From Bacillota bacterium (GTDB taxonomy: Bacteria > Bacillota > TC1), in NCBI GenBank assembly GCA_028683955.1, contig JAQUGR010000001.1:124001-188000 (forward strand): a stretch of 64,000 nt of DNA, in the 5' to 3' direction. The position numbers were made by a program, and so were the translations under genes. Shown one piece after another: positions 25,860-35,080 of the stretch; the stretch's first letter is position 1, and each line of letters begins with the position of its first letter. The notes below the pieces were generated by a model that saw only the letters and a list, made by a program, of their open reading frames with translations, did not search any database and was not told where the DNA came from.

Positions 25860-26617
25860 ATTGGTAATTCACATCTGATTTTATTTACATACTCTATATC
25901 TATATTTTGTAAGATGATACCTTCAGTATCATCCATTTCATTTAAAACTTTCCCCCAAGGATCAGTTACTAGGGAATGTCCATAAGGGCAATATTCAGCC
26001 TCCATATCATTAGCTGGAGAACATAAAGCCAGATAACTCTGGGTATCCAAAGCTCTTGACCTAGCTAATAATTGATAGTGGGCTGGACCAGATACCATAT
26101 TAAAAGCAGCAGGTACTATATATAAAAATGGATTTTCTTCTTCCAATTTTTGAAATAATGTGGAAAATCTTAAGTCGAAACAAATGGCAAGACCTATGTT
26201 ACCTAAACTTGTCTTAATGACAACTGGAGTATTACCGGCAGTTATAAATTCAGATTCGTGAAAACTTAAGCCATCATAATCAACATCGAAAAGATTTATT
26301 TTTCTATATTTACCTATTTCTATACCATTTTCAAAAGCATAAGTTGTATTATAAACTTTATTCCCATCAATTTCAGGAATACTTCCACCAATTAAAATTA
26401 TATCTTTGCTCTGGTCTTTAAGAAATTGGTATGTTTTACCTTTACCATATTCTGCATTATTAATTATGTATGATCTGGTATAGGGTGTATTAAACATTTC
26501 TGGAAGCACTATAATTTCTGCATCTGAAAGTTTAGCTCTTTCTATAAAGAGACTAGCCGTTTTTAAATTAATATCTTTTGATTTTGAGACCTTCATTTGA
26601 CATAAGGCTATTTTCAT
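25838..26617 (-). CDS. Nitrilase-superfamily amidase (carbon-nitrogen hydrolase)
   Basis: A 259-residue enzyme with the nitrilase Glu-Lys-Cys triad: VLPEMFN (Glu40), YRKINLFD (Lys) and ICFDLRF (Cys, about residue 145). The pattern and length resemble omega-amidase/Nit2-like enzymes that hydrolyse alpha-ketoglutaramate or small amides, but the substrate is not certain. It follows the aconitase by 15 bases on the same strand, so both probably come from one transcript; a 2-oxoacid amide substrate would fit there. Its end overlaps the shared terminator. Confidence 0.88.
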   Translation of the reverse strand: MKIALCQMKVSKSKDINLKTASLFIERAKLSDAEIIVLPEMFNTPYTRSYIINNAEYGKGKTYQFLKDQSKDIILIGGSIPEIDGNKVYNTTYAFENGIEIGKYRKINLFDVDYDGLSFHESEFITAGNTPVVIKTSLGNIGLAICFDLRFSTLFQKLEEENPFLYIVPAAFNMVSGPAHYQLLARSRALDTQSYLALCSPANDMEAEYCPYGHSLVTDPWGKVLNEMDDTEGIILQNIDIEYVNKIRCELPIKKKLIK

Positions 26618-26632
26618 CTTTTTACCTCTCTA

Positions 26633-28555
26633 TTAGATACCTTTAGTATAGTTTAATAAACCTCCGGCTGTTACAATGTCTTTTGCTCTATCTGATATAT
26701 CACAAAGCAATTCATATTCTTTGTTTTTAGTTTCATTTATTAATTTAATTTCATTGCCATTTTTCAAAGAAGATAGTAAATCTTTTAATGTTAAAATATC
26801 TCCTTGGTCTATATTTTCATAATCTGATTCGTTTTTAAAAGTTAGGGGCAATAATCCAAAGTTTACAAGATTAGCTTTGTGTATTCGTGCGAATGATTTA
26901 GTAATAACAGCTTTTACCCCTAAATACATTGGAGCAAGTGCTGCATGTTCTCTTGATGATCCTTGTCCATAATTATGACCAGCTACAATAAAACCCCCAT
27001 TTTTATCCAAAGCTCTTTGGCTGAAATCTTTATCTACTGAAGTAAATACATATTTTGCAATTTCAGGTATATTTGATCTTAATGGAAGTATTTTTGCACC
27101 TGCTGGCATTATATGATCAGTAGTTATATTATCTTCAACTTTGATTAATACCTCTCCTTTAATATTATTGTCTAAAGGATTATTTACTGGTAATGGCTTT
27201 ATATTAGGACCTCTTATTATTTTTACTTCACTTCCATCTGCTAGTGGAGGAATTATCATATTATCATCAATTAAGAAATGTTCTGGCATATTTGTCGAAA
27301 TATCTAATTTTTGTTTCGTTGGATTAGTAATAACTCCAGTCAAGGCACTAACAGCTGCAGTTTCTGGACTAACAAGATAAATTGAAGCATCTTTTGTTCC
27401 ACTGCGTCCAAAGAAATTTCTGTTAAAAGTTCTAAGAGATACTGCGTTAGTACTTGGTGCTTGGCCCATACCTATACATGGACCACAAGCTGACTCTAAT
27501 ATTCTTGCTCCTGATGAGATTAAATCAACTAAATATCCATCTTTGGCTAACATTTCGAATACTTGTTTTGAGCCAGGCGAGATTACTAAGCTTACTTCAG
27601 GATTAATTGTTTTTCCTTTAAGTATTTTAGCTACTTTAACTAAGTCGGTATAAGAAGAGTTAGTGCAACTTCCAATAGCAACTTGGTTAACTTTCATACC
27701 TTCTAGACTAGCAATTGTCTTAATATTATCTGGACTATGAGGTGCAGCAGCTAATGGTTCCAAATCATTTAAATTAATTTCTATAATTTGATCATATTTA
27801 CAATCATTATCAGCTAATAATTCTCTGTAAACAAAAACTCTATTTTGTGCTTCTAGAAATTTTTTAGTTATTTCATCACTTGGGAATATTGATGTAGTAG
27901 CGCCTAGTTCTGCACCCATATTAGTTATAGTTGCTCTTTCAGGTACAGTAAGGCTTTTTAGTCCTTCACCAAAATATTCTATTACTTTTCCAACTCCACC
28001 TTTGACTCCTAGTAATTCCAAAACTTTTAGAATAATGTCTTTAGATGTTACGAATGGTTTTAGTTGACCTGACAAATTAATTCCTATAACTTCAGGAGTT
28101 GCTAAATAAAATGGGCCACCTGCCATTGCAACAGCTACATCTAGACCACCGGCCCCTATGGCTAGCATGCCTAAACCTCCACCTGTAGGAGTATGGCTAT
28201 CTGAACCTAACAAAGTTTTACCAGGTTGACCAAAACGTTCTAGATGAACCTGATGACAAATACCGTTTCCTGGTCGCGAAAAATAGAGGCCATATTTAGC
28301 TGCTATTGATTGAAGAAATGCATGATCATCAGCATTTTCAAATCCAGTTTGTAAAGTATTATGATCTATATAACTAACGGAAAGTTCAGTTTTAACTCTT
28401 GGTAGACCAATAGCTTCAAATTGAAGATATGCCATTGTTCCAGTTGCATCTTGAGTCAGTGTTTGATCAATTCGAATTCCAATTTCTTGTCCTTTTTTTA
28501 ATTCTCCAACCATTAGATGATCGGTAAGTATTTTTTCTGTAAGGGTTTTACCCAT
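26633..28555 (-). CDS. acnA: Aconitate hydratase
   Basis: A 640-residue [4Fe-4S] aconitase, citrate to isocitrate. ATG at 28555 is chosen; GAGGTGA lies just upstream, and the GTG nine bases before it is part of that site. Cluster cysteines are in GSCTNSSYTD and ESACGPCIGMG; the swivel domain has HNYGQGSSREHAAL near residue 530. The shorter length is like the monomeric aconitases of clostridia. With the citrate synthase at 18.8 kb it forms the oxidative start toward 2-oxoglutarate. Divergent from trmL with a 107-base shared upstream region. Confidence 0.93.
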   Translation of the reverse strand: MGKTLTEKILTDHLMVGELKKGQEIGIRIDQTLTQDATGTMAYLQFEAIGLPRVKTELSVSYIDHNTLQTGFENADDHAFLQSIAAKYGLYFSRPGNGICHQVHLERFGQPGKTLLGSDSHTPTGGGLGMLAIGAGGLDVAVAMAGGPFYLATPEVIGINLSGQLKPFVTSKDIILKVLELLGVKGGVGKVIEYFGEGLKSLTVPERATITNMGAELGATTSIFPSDEITKKFLEAQNRVFVYRELLADNDCKYDQIIEINLNDLEPLAAAPHSPDNIKTIASLEGMKVNQVAIGSCTNSSYTDLVKVAKILKGKTINPEVSLVISPGSKQVFEMLAKDGYLVDLISSGARILESACGPCIGMGQAPSTNAVSLRTFNRNFFGRSGTKDASIYLVSPETAAVSALTGVITNPTKQKLDISTNMPEHFLIDDNMIIPPLADGSEVKIIRGPNIKPLPVNNPLDNNIKGEVLIKVEDNITTDHIMPAGAKILPLRSNIPEIAKYVFTSVDKDFSQRALDKNGGFIVAGHNYGQGSSREHAALAPMYLGVKAVITKSFARIHKANLVNFGLLPLTFKNESDYENIDQGDILTLKDLLSSLKNGNEIKLINETKNKEYELLCDISDRAKDIVTAGGLLNYTKGI

Positions 28556-28662
28556 AAATATCACCTCATAAATTTATTTATATTCTATTAATTATAGCAA
28601 AAAAAATGCTAATATAATAGAGGAGAGAGTTGTAGCAATCTGTTAAATATAAGGAGGAAAAG

Positions 28663-29121
28663 ATGAATATAGTACTTTATGAGCCTGAAATACATAGTAA
28701 CACGGGTAACATAGCTAGAACATGTGCAATTACTGGTTCAACCTTACACTTGATAAAACCCTTAGGCTTTAGTCTTGATGATAAGTATCTAAAAAGAGCA
28801 GGTCTTGATTATTGGGAATTTCTAGATTTAAAAATATATGAAAATTACCAAGAATTTCTAGATGCTAATAAAGGTGGTAATATGTACTATTTATCAACTA
28901 AAGGAGATGTTTCATATACAGATAAGGAATATAACGAAAAAGATTATTTAGTATTTGGACCAGAAACAAGAGGATTACCCTTAGAAGTTATGGAACCAAA
29001 TTGGGAAAATGTTTGTAAAATACCTATGGGTGAAAAATTCAGATCTTTAAACTTGAGTAATGCAGTAGCCATAGTACTTTATGAAGCGCTGAGACAAGGC
29101 GAATTTAAGGGGTTAAAGTAA
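28663..29121 (+). CDS. trmL: tRNA (cytidine/uridine-34-2'-O)-methyltransferase
   Basis: A 152-residue SPOUT enzyme, the minimal TrmL size, methylating the wobble ribose of tRNA-Leu. Motifs: PEIHSNTGNIARTC near residues 8-21, the AdoMet-knot sequences VFGPETRGLP and IPMGEKFRSLNLSNAVAIVLYE. AAGGAGG precedes the ATG. The next gene starts one base after its stop. Confidence 0.95.
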   Translation: MNIVLYEPEIHSNTGNIARTCAITGSTLHLIKPLGFSLDDKYLKRAGLDYWEFLDLKIYENYQEFLDANKGGNMYYLSTKGDVSYTDKEYNEKDYLVFGPETRGLPLEVMEPNWENVCKIPMGEKFRSLNLSNAVAIVLYEALRQGEFKGLK

Positions 29122-29625
29122 ATGTTGAAGATATTGGTTATTTCAGATACACATTTTCCTCATAAAAAAATACCGGGTAATTTTTATGATATACTGACAG
29201 ACAATCTGGGCAATATAATTTATGATGGAATAATACATTGTGGTGATATTCAAGAGATTGATTTTTATGAAGAATTATTAAGTTTGAATATTCCAATATA
29301 CGCTGTATTAGGAAATAATTATGATTTTTCTCTTCAACGAATACTGCCATTAAGAAGAATAATATTCTTGGAAGATATAACTATAGGTATTGTTCATGGT
29401 AATGGATCGTCTGCTAAGACAATTTTAAATGCACAAAAAGAATTTTCTGGTGAAAAAGTTGATATAGTTTGTTTTGGACATAGTCATATAGCTTCCATAG
29501 AAAAAAAAAGAGAAAAAATATATTTTAATCCAGGTTCTTTGACTAGTAGTAGAAGCACTTCAAATTCTTACGGAGTAATAGAAATTGATGGATACAACTT
29601 AAAAACATACATAAAGGAATTTTAA
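29122..29625 (+). CDS. YfcE/MJ0936-type metallophosphoesterase
   Basis: A 167-residue phosphodiesterase. The metal ligands are in VISDTHFP (residues about 6-13), HCGDIQ, LGNNYD, GIVHGN and FGHSH, in family order. Substrate unknown; relatives hydrolyse model phosphodiesters. It directly follows trmL. Confidence 0.9.
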   Translation: MLKILVISDTHFPHKKIPGNFYDILTDNLGNIIYDGIIHCGDIQEIDFYEELLSLNIPIYAVLGNNYDFSLQRILPLRRIIFLEDITIGIVHGNGSSAKTILNAQKEFSGEKVDIVCFGHSHIASIEKKREKIYFNPGSLTSSRSTSNSYGVIEIDGYNLKTYIKEF

Positions 29626-29627
29626 CG

Positions 29628-29656
29628 AGAGAAGATGAACAGCAGCTTCTCTTGAA
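29628..29656 (+). terminator. Possible terminator before dnaE
   Basis: AGAGAAG (29628-29634) pairs with CTTCTCT (29646-29652); only a weak T stretch follows. Confidence 0.4.
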
Positions 29657-29727
29657 TTATATTAAATAATAACTTTCATAACTTAAAAATGATATAATTG
29701 TATTAAGTAAAAAAAGGAGGGGGAAAT

Positions 29728-32700
29728 TTGGACAATCCATTTGTTCACTTACACCTGCATAGTGAGTTTAGTTTACTGGACGGAGCTATAAAAATTAACG
29801 ATTTACCTAAAGTTATTAAAGCTAAAGGTATGGATGCTGTTGCAATTACTGATCATGGTGCAATGTACGGTGTTGTCGACTTTTATAAAGCTTGCAAAAA
29901 AGAAGGGGTTAAACCTATTATAGGTTGCGAGGTATATTTATCAAAGGATAGACATAGAAGAGAAGTAGATGATGAAAGATATCATCTAATTTTGCTTGCT
30001 GAAAATAATATAGGCTATCACAATTTAATAAAAATAGTTTCTAAAGGGTATACAGAAGGTTTTTATTATAAACCTAGGATAGATAAAGAAGTTTTAATGG
30101 GATTTAAAGAAGGTATAATAGCTACAAGTGCTTGCATGGCAGGAGAGATACCAACTTTGATTAGAAAAGATAATTACCAAGGAGCAGTTATTGCTGCTAA
30201 GGAATATTTAGAGATTTTTGGTAAAAGCAATTTTTTTATAGAAATACAAGATCATCTTCTTGAAGAAGAAAAATTCTTAAATAGTCAACTTATAAAATTA
30301 AGTAGAGAATTAGAAATACCTTTAGTAGCTGCTAATGATTCACATTATGTAAATAAGGAAGATGCCTTTAGCCATGAGGTTTTAATGTGTATTCAAATGG
30401 GTAAAACTATAAAGGATGAACATAGATTAGAATTTCCTAATAGTGAATTTTATATTAAATCTTCAGAGGAAATGTGGGATATTTTCAAAGATATACCAAG
30501 CGCTATTGAGAATACTATAAAGATTAAAGATAGATGTAATGTTGAGTTCAAATTCGATGAAAATCATTTACCTTCATTTATAGTACCTGAAGGAGAGACT
30601 CTTGATAGTTATCTTAAACAATTATGTTATGAAGGTGCTAGGAAAAAATATAGCACAATTGAAGGTCCTGTAGAAGAAAGATTAGAATATGAGCTAGCTG
30701 TTATAAGCAAAATGGGTTATCCTGGATATTTTCTTATAGTCTGGGATATGATTAAATATGCAAAAGAAAATGATATTTATGTTGGACCAGGTAGAGGTTC
30801 TGCTGCTGGTAGCATTGTGGCTTATTCGTTAGATATTACAACTATAGATCCAATTAAATATGACTTGCTATTTGAAAGATTTTTAAATCCAGAAAGAGTT
30901 AGTCTTCCTGATATTGATACAGATTTTTGTTATGTAAGAAGAGGGGAAGTTATTAGTTATTTAGTTGAAAAATATGGTCATGATAAGGTTGCTCAAATTG
31001 TAACTTTTGGAACTATGGCGGCAAGGGCTGCAATTCGAGATGTTGGAAGAGCATTAGATATTCCACTATCAGAAGTAGATAAGATAGCTAAGTTAATCCC
31101 TAATGAATTAAAAATTACATTGGAATCAGCTATCGAGAAAAGTGTTGATTTAAAAGATGCCTATACGACTAAAAATGATATTAAAAAGTTAATAGATATC
31201 GCCATGAAATTAGAAGGGATGCCTAGACATTCTTCTACACATGCTGCAGCAGTTGTTATTTCACCTGGTGCAATTGATAATTTTTTACCAATCAAAATTG
31301 AGAGTGAGGGCAATTTAACAACACAATATACTATGACTACAGTTGAAGAGTTAGGTCTCTTGAAAATGGACCTTTTGGGACTTAGAACGCTAACTGTAAT
31401 AGGGGATGCAGTAAAGAAAATAAAAGAAAACAGAGGAATTGATGTAGACATTGAAACAATTCCTTTAGATGATCAAAAAACATATGATTTATTAAGTTCT
31501 GGAAAGACCAGTGGTTTATTTCAATTAGAATCTAAAGGAATGCAAAATATTATTAGAAACTTAAAACCTGATAATATTGATGACATAATCGCTTTAGTGG
31601 CACTATATCGGCCTGGCCCTATAGGTAGTGGGATGATAGATGATTTTGTAAATAGAAAACATGGAAAAATCGAGTTAACATATTTGCATCCTTTACTAGA
31701 ACCTATTTTAAAGGATACCTACGGAGTAATACTATACCAGGAACAAGTTATGAGAATCGCCAAAGAATTAGCTGGTTTTACTTTAGGAGAAGCTGATAAT
31801 TTACGAAAGGCTATGGGTAAAAAAAATGCGGCAATTCTAGAAAAAAACAGACAACAATTTCTTGATGGCTGTAAAGTTAATAATATTAATGAAAAACTAG
31901 CGGAGGAAATATTTACTTTAATTGAATATTTTGCTGGTTATGGATTTAATAAATCACATAGTGCGGCATATGGGATACTGGCATATCAAACAGCATATTT
32001 GAAAGCCAATTATCGTGAGGAGTTTATGGCTTCTCTTTTATCTAGTGTAATAATGTCATTTGATAAAGTGAATCAATATATAGCGGATTGCAAGAAAATT
32101 GGAGTAAAAGTATTGCCACCTGATGTGAATGAAAGTTTTGAAGATTTTAGTGTTAGGGGAAATACTATAAGATTTGGATTAAGTGCTATTAAAAACATTG
32201 GTTATAATTCAATAACAACTATTATTGAAGAAAGAAAGAATGGCCAATTTAAGGATATCGATGATTTTTGTAGAAGAGTAGACCTTAAAACTACTGGGAA
32301 AAAAGTAATAGAAAGTCTAGTATATAGCGGAGCTTTCTTAACTATGGGATATACAAGAAAAGGCTTATTATTAGCAATTGATTCTGCATACGATAAGGGA
32401 ATTAATTATCAAAGAGATTTATATAGCAATCAGGTTTCTTTATTTGATTTGGAAGATTTCGAAATGGACAGTAATACTCCAACTAATGTAGGTAATGAAG
32501 AATTTCCAATAGATGAAATTCTACTTAAAGAAAAAGAAATACTAGGTTTTTATATTTCAGGGCACCCACTAGCACAATTTGAAGTGCTAGAAAAAGTGGA
32601 AGGATTTACAGATATTGTTGATATAGATGAAGATTTTGATAATAGAAGAATAGTTGTTAGAGGAGTGCTAGAGAATTTAAAAGAAAGAAAGACTAAAAAA

Positions 32701-33168
32701 AATGATCTAATGGCTACTTTTAATGTTGAAGATGAAATAGGAAGTTTAGAAGTTGTTGCTTTTCCTAGAATTTTTACAGAAGCATATAATTTAATGATGA
32801 AAGGTAAAGTTATTCTTGTTGCTGGACGAATGCAAGTGACTGAAAGAGACACTAAAATATTAGCTGAGAAAATTGTAGCTCCTAATGATTGGCTGCAAAT
32901 AAAAGATTATCTAAAAAAACAAATAGTCAAAAATGATAATTGTGATAAAAATGAAAATCCAACAATTGAAGTAATCATTAATGATAAAATGAATAAAAGG
33001 GAAAAACTTATTAGTTTAAAGGAATATATTGTTAAAAACAAAGGGGATTTTCTTGTTAGATTATTTATTGAAAATAAAGAATATAATTTGGGCGCAAATT
33101 ATTTGTTAAATGATAGTAAAGAAGTAATTGAGTATTTAAAAACATATGGGGAGGTAGTCGTTAAATGA
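29728..33168 (+). CDS. dnaE: DNA polymerase III alpha subunit (DnaE)
   Basis: A 1146-residue C-family replicative polymerase. It starts with TTG at 29728 behind GGAGGGGG. Domains in order: PHP domain (HLHLHSEFSLLDG, residues about 6-18), palm with catalytic aspartates in LPDIDTDF (about 394-401), fingers, the helix-hairpin-helix region, and an OB fold near residues 970-1060 (VRGVLENLKERKTKK). There is no built-in exonuclease, so it is DnaE, not PolC. It overlaps coaD by ATGA. Confidence 0.96.
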   Translation: MDNPFVHLHLHSEFSLLDGAIKINDLPKVIKAKGMDAVAITDHGAMYGVVDFYKACKKEGVKPIIGCEVYLSKDRHRREVDDERYHLILLAENNIGYHNLIKIVSKGYTEGFYYKPRIDKEVLMGFKEGIIATSACMAGEIPTLIRKDNYQGAVIAAKEYLEIFGKSNFFIEIQDHLLEEEKFLNSQLIKLSRELEIPLVAANDSHYVNKEDAFSHEVLMCIQMGKTIKDEHRLEFPNSEFYIKSSEEMWDIFKDIPSAIENTIKIKDRCNVEFKFDENHLPSFIVPEGETLDSYLKQLCYEGARKKYSTIEGPVEERLEYELAVISKMGYPGYFLIVWDMIKYAKENDIYVGPGRGSAAGSIVAYSLDITTIDPIKYDLLFERFLNPERVSLPDIDTDFCYVRRGEVISYLVEKYGHDKVAQIVTFGTMAARAAIRDVGRALDIPLSEVDKIAKLIPNELKITLESAIEKSVDLKDAYTTKNDIKKLIDIAMKLEGMPRHSSTHAAAVVISPGAIDNFLPIKIESEGNLTTQYTMTTVEELGLLKMDLLGLRTLTVIGDAVKKIKENRGIDVDIETIPLDDQKTYDLLSSGKTSGLFQLESKGMQNIIRNLKPDNIDDIIALVALYRPGPIGSGMIDDFVNRKHGKIELTYLHPLLEPILKDTYGVILYQEQVMRIAKELAGFTLGEADNLRKAMGKKNAAILEKNRQQFLDGCKVNNINEKLAEEIFTLIEYFAGYGFNKSHSAAYGILAYQTAYLKANYREEFMASLLSSVIMSFDKVNQYIADCKKIGVKVLPPDVNESFEDFSVRGNTIRFGLSAIKNIGYNSITTIIEERKNGQFKDIDDFCRRVDLKTTGKKVIESLVYSGAFLTMGYTRKGLLLAIDSAYDKGINYQRDLYSNQVSLFDLEDFEMDSNTPTNVGNEEFPIDEILLKEKEILGFYISGHPLAQFEVLEKVEGFTDIVDIDEDFDNRRIVVRGVLENLKERKTKKNDLMATFNVEDEIGSLEVVAFPRIFTEAYNLMMKGKVILVAGRMQVTERDTKILAEKIVAPNDWLQIKDYLKKQIVKNDNCDKNENPTIEVIINDKMNKREKLISLKEYIVKNKGDFLVRLFIENKEYNLGANYLLNDSKEVIEYLKTYGEVVVK

Positions 33169-33641
33169 AGATAGGTATTTATCCAGGGACATTTGATCCA
33201 GTAACTAATGGTCATCTTGATATTTTAACAAGAGCAAGTAAATTATTTGATAAGATTATTGTTGGTGTAGCAGTTGATTCAGATAAGAATACATTATTTG
33301 ATATTAATGAAAGAGTAGGGTTTATGAAGGATGCCGTAAAAGACATTCCGAATATAGAAGTTGAGTCCTTTAGTGGATTATTAATGCATTTTACTGAAAG
33401 TAAAGGTGCAAAAGTAATAATTAGAGGGTTACGAGCAGTTTCTGATTTTGAATATGAATTTCAGTTAGCTTTGATGAATAAAAACCTTAATGATACAGTA
33501 GAAACAATATTTTTAACAACATCAAGTGAATATACTTTTTTAAGTTCAACAATAATAAAGAGTGTTGTTAAACTTGATGGTGAGATTAATGGCTTAGTAC
33601 CTAAAAAAGTTGAAGAAGCCCTTAAGGCAATATACAAATAA
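33165..33641 (+). CDS. coaD: Phosphopantetheine adenylyltransferase
   Basis: A 158-residue nucleotidyltransferase, the penultimate step of coenzyme A synthesis. YPGTFDPVTNGHLDI (residues about 5-19, containing the TxGH ATP site), IIRGLRAVSDFEYE and the FLSSTIIKSV tail are all standard. Start overlaps dnaE. Confidence 0.96.
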   Translation: MKIGIYPGTFDPVTNGHLDILTRASKLFDKIIVGVAVDSDKNTLFDINERVGFMKDAVKDIPNIEVESFSGLLMHFTESKGAKVIIRGLRAVSDFEYEFQLALMNKNLNDTVETIFLTTSSEYTFLSSTIIKSVVKLDGEINGLVPKKVEEALKAIYK

Positions 33642-33651
33642 GGAGTTAAAA

Positions 33652-35070
33652 ATGAGAAGAACAAAAATAATATGTACTTTAGGACCATCGGTTGATGACA
33701 TAGCTGTATTCCAGGAATTGGCTAAAACAGGATTTGATGTAGCACGTCTGAATTTTTCTCATGGTTCATTTGAGGAACATAATAAAAGAATTGAAATGAT
33801 TAAAGAGTATAATGATAAAAATGCTGAGAATATTGCAATATTACTTGATACTAAAGGACCTGAAATTAGAACAGGAATAGCTGATGAAAAAGTTGAATTA
33901 GAAAAAGATGAGCAAATTATATTAACAACCAAGAACGTTAAATCATCCAAAAAGATGATTAGTATTTCTTATGTTAATTTACCTAAAGAAGTAAGTATTG
34001 GTGATGAGATATTATTAGATGATGGTTTAATAGCTTTAAAAGTGTTAAGCGTTAAAAATGAAGAAATTATTTGTAAAATTCTTAATAGTGGTTTGTTAGG
34101 AAGTAAAAAAGGCGTAAATTTACCAGAAGTAGATGTAAAACTTCCTAGTATTAGCGAAAAGGATAAGCAAGATATATTATTCGGTATCGAGAAGGGTGTA
34201 AATTTTATTGCTTTATCTTTTGTACGAAGAGCAGAAGATATATTAGAAGTGAGAAAGATTATTGGTAAAGAAAACAAAAAGATTCAAATTATAGCTAAAA
34301 TTGAGTGTGGACTAGCTGTAAAAAATATCGACAGTATTCTTGAGGCTTCTGATGGAGTAATGATAGCTAGAGGTGATTTGGGTGTTGAAATACCAATAAA
34401 AGAGTTACCAGCAATACAAAAAAGTATAATACAAAAGGCTAGAATTATTGGGAAACCAGTAATAGTTGCGACACAAATGCTTGATTCAATGATTAGAAAT
34501 CCAAGGCCTACTAGAGCTGAAGTAAGTGATATAGCAAATAGTATTTTGGATGGGACAGATGCTATAATGCTTTCTGGTGAAACTGCATCAGGTTTATTTC
34601 CAATTGATAGTCTTAGAACAATGAATGAAATAGCTATTGAAATTGAAAAGGATTTACACATTCTGGAACCTATGCATTTTAAAAAATTAAAAAAATCAGA
34701 GAGTATTGTAGATTTAATTGCTTATAGTACTGTTGATATTGGTCGTAAAATTGATGCTAAATGTTTAGTAGTACCTACATCAAGCGGTGGTACAGCAAGA
34801 AGGGTTGCAAGACATAGACCTAATATTCCAATTATTGCTCTTGTGGCCAAAGATTACTTAATAAAACATTTGAAATTAGTATGGGGCGTAGAAACAATAT
34901 ATATGAAGGAAGATTATGAAGGAACTGATCAATTAATTACAAGAGGAGAGGAGGAATTATTGAAACAAGGGATATACAAAGAAAATGATATAGTAATTAT
35001 TACAGCTGGAATTCCACTAAAACAAGCAGGTACAACCAATTTAATAAAAGTACATTATTTGGGGGGATAG
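33652..35070 (+). CDS. pyk: Pyruvate kinase
   Basis: A 472-residue glycolytic enzyme. ATG 33652 is chosen (AAGGAG at 33640-33645; opening MRRTKIICTLGPS); upstream in-frame codons run into coaD. Motifs: LDTKGPEIRTG, AKIECGLAVKNID, MIARGDLGVEIP and VATQMLDSMIRNPRPTRAEV. The C-terminal allosteric domain is present but there is no extra PEP-utiliser-like tail. Confidence 0.95.
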   Translation: MRRTKIICTLGPSVDDIAVFQELAKTGFDVARLNFSHGSFEEHNKRIEMIKEYNDKNAENIAILLDTKGPEIRTGIADEKVELEKDEQIILTTKNVKSSKKMISISYVNLPKEVSIGDEILLDDGLIALKVLSVKNEEIICKILNSGLLGSKKGVNLPEVDVKLPSISEKDKQDILFGIEKGVNFIALSFVRRAEDILEVRKIIGKENKKIQIIAKIECGLAVKNIDSILEASDGVMIARGDLGVEIPIKELPAIQKSIIQKARIIGKPVIVATQMLDSMIRNPRPTRAEVSDIANSILDGTDAIMLSGETASGLFPIDSLRTMNEIAIEIEKDLHILEPMHFKKLKKSESIVDLIAYSTVDIGRKIDAKCLVVPTSSGGTARRVARHRPNIPIIALVAKDYLIKHLKLVWGVETIYMKEDYEGTDQLITRGEEELLKQGIYKENDIVIITAGIPLKQAGTTNLIKVHYLGG

Positions 35071-35080
35071 AGGTGAAAGT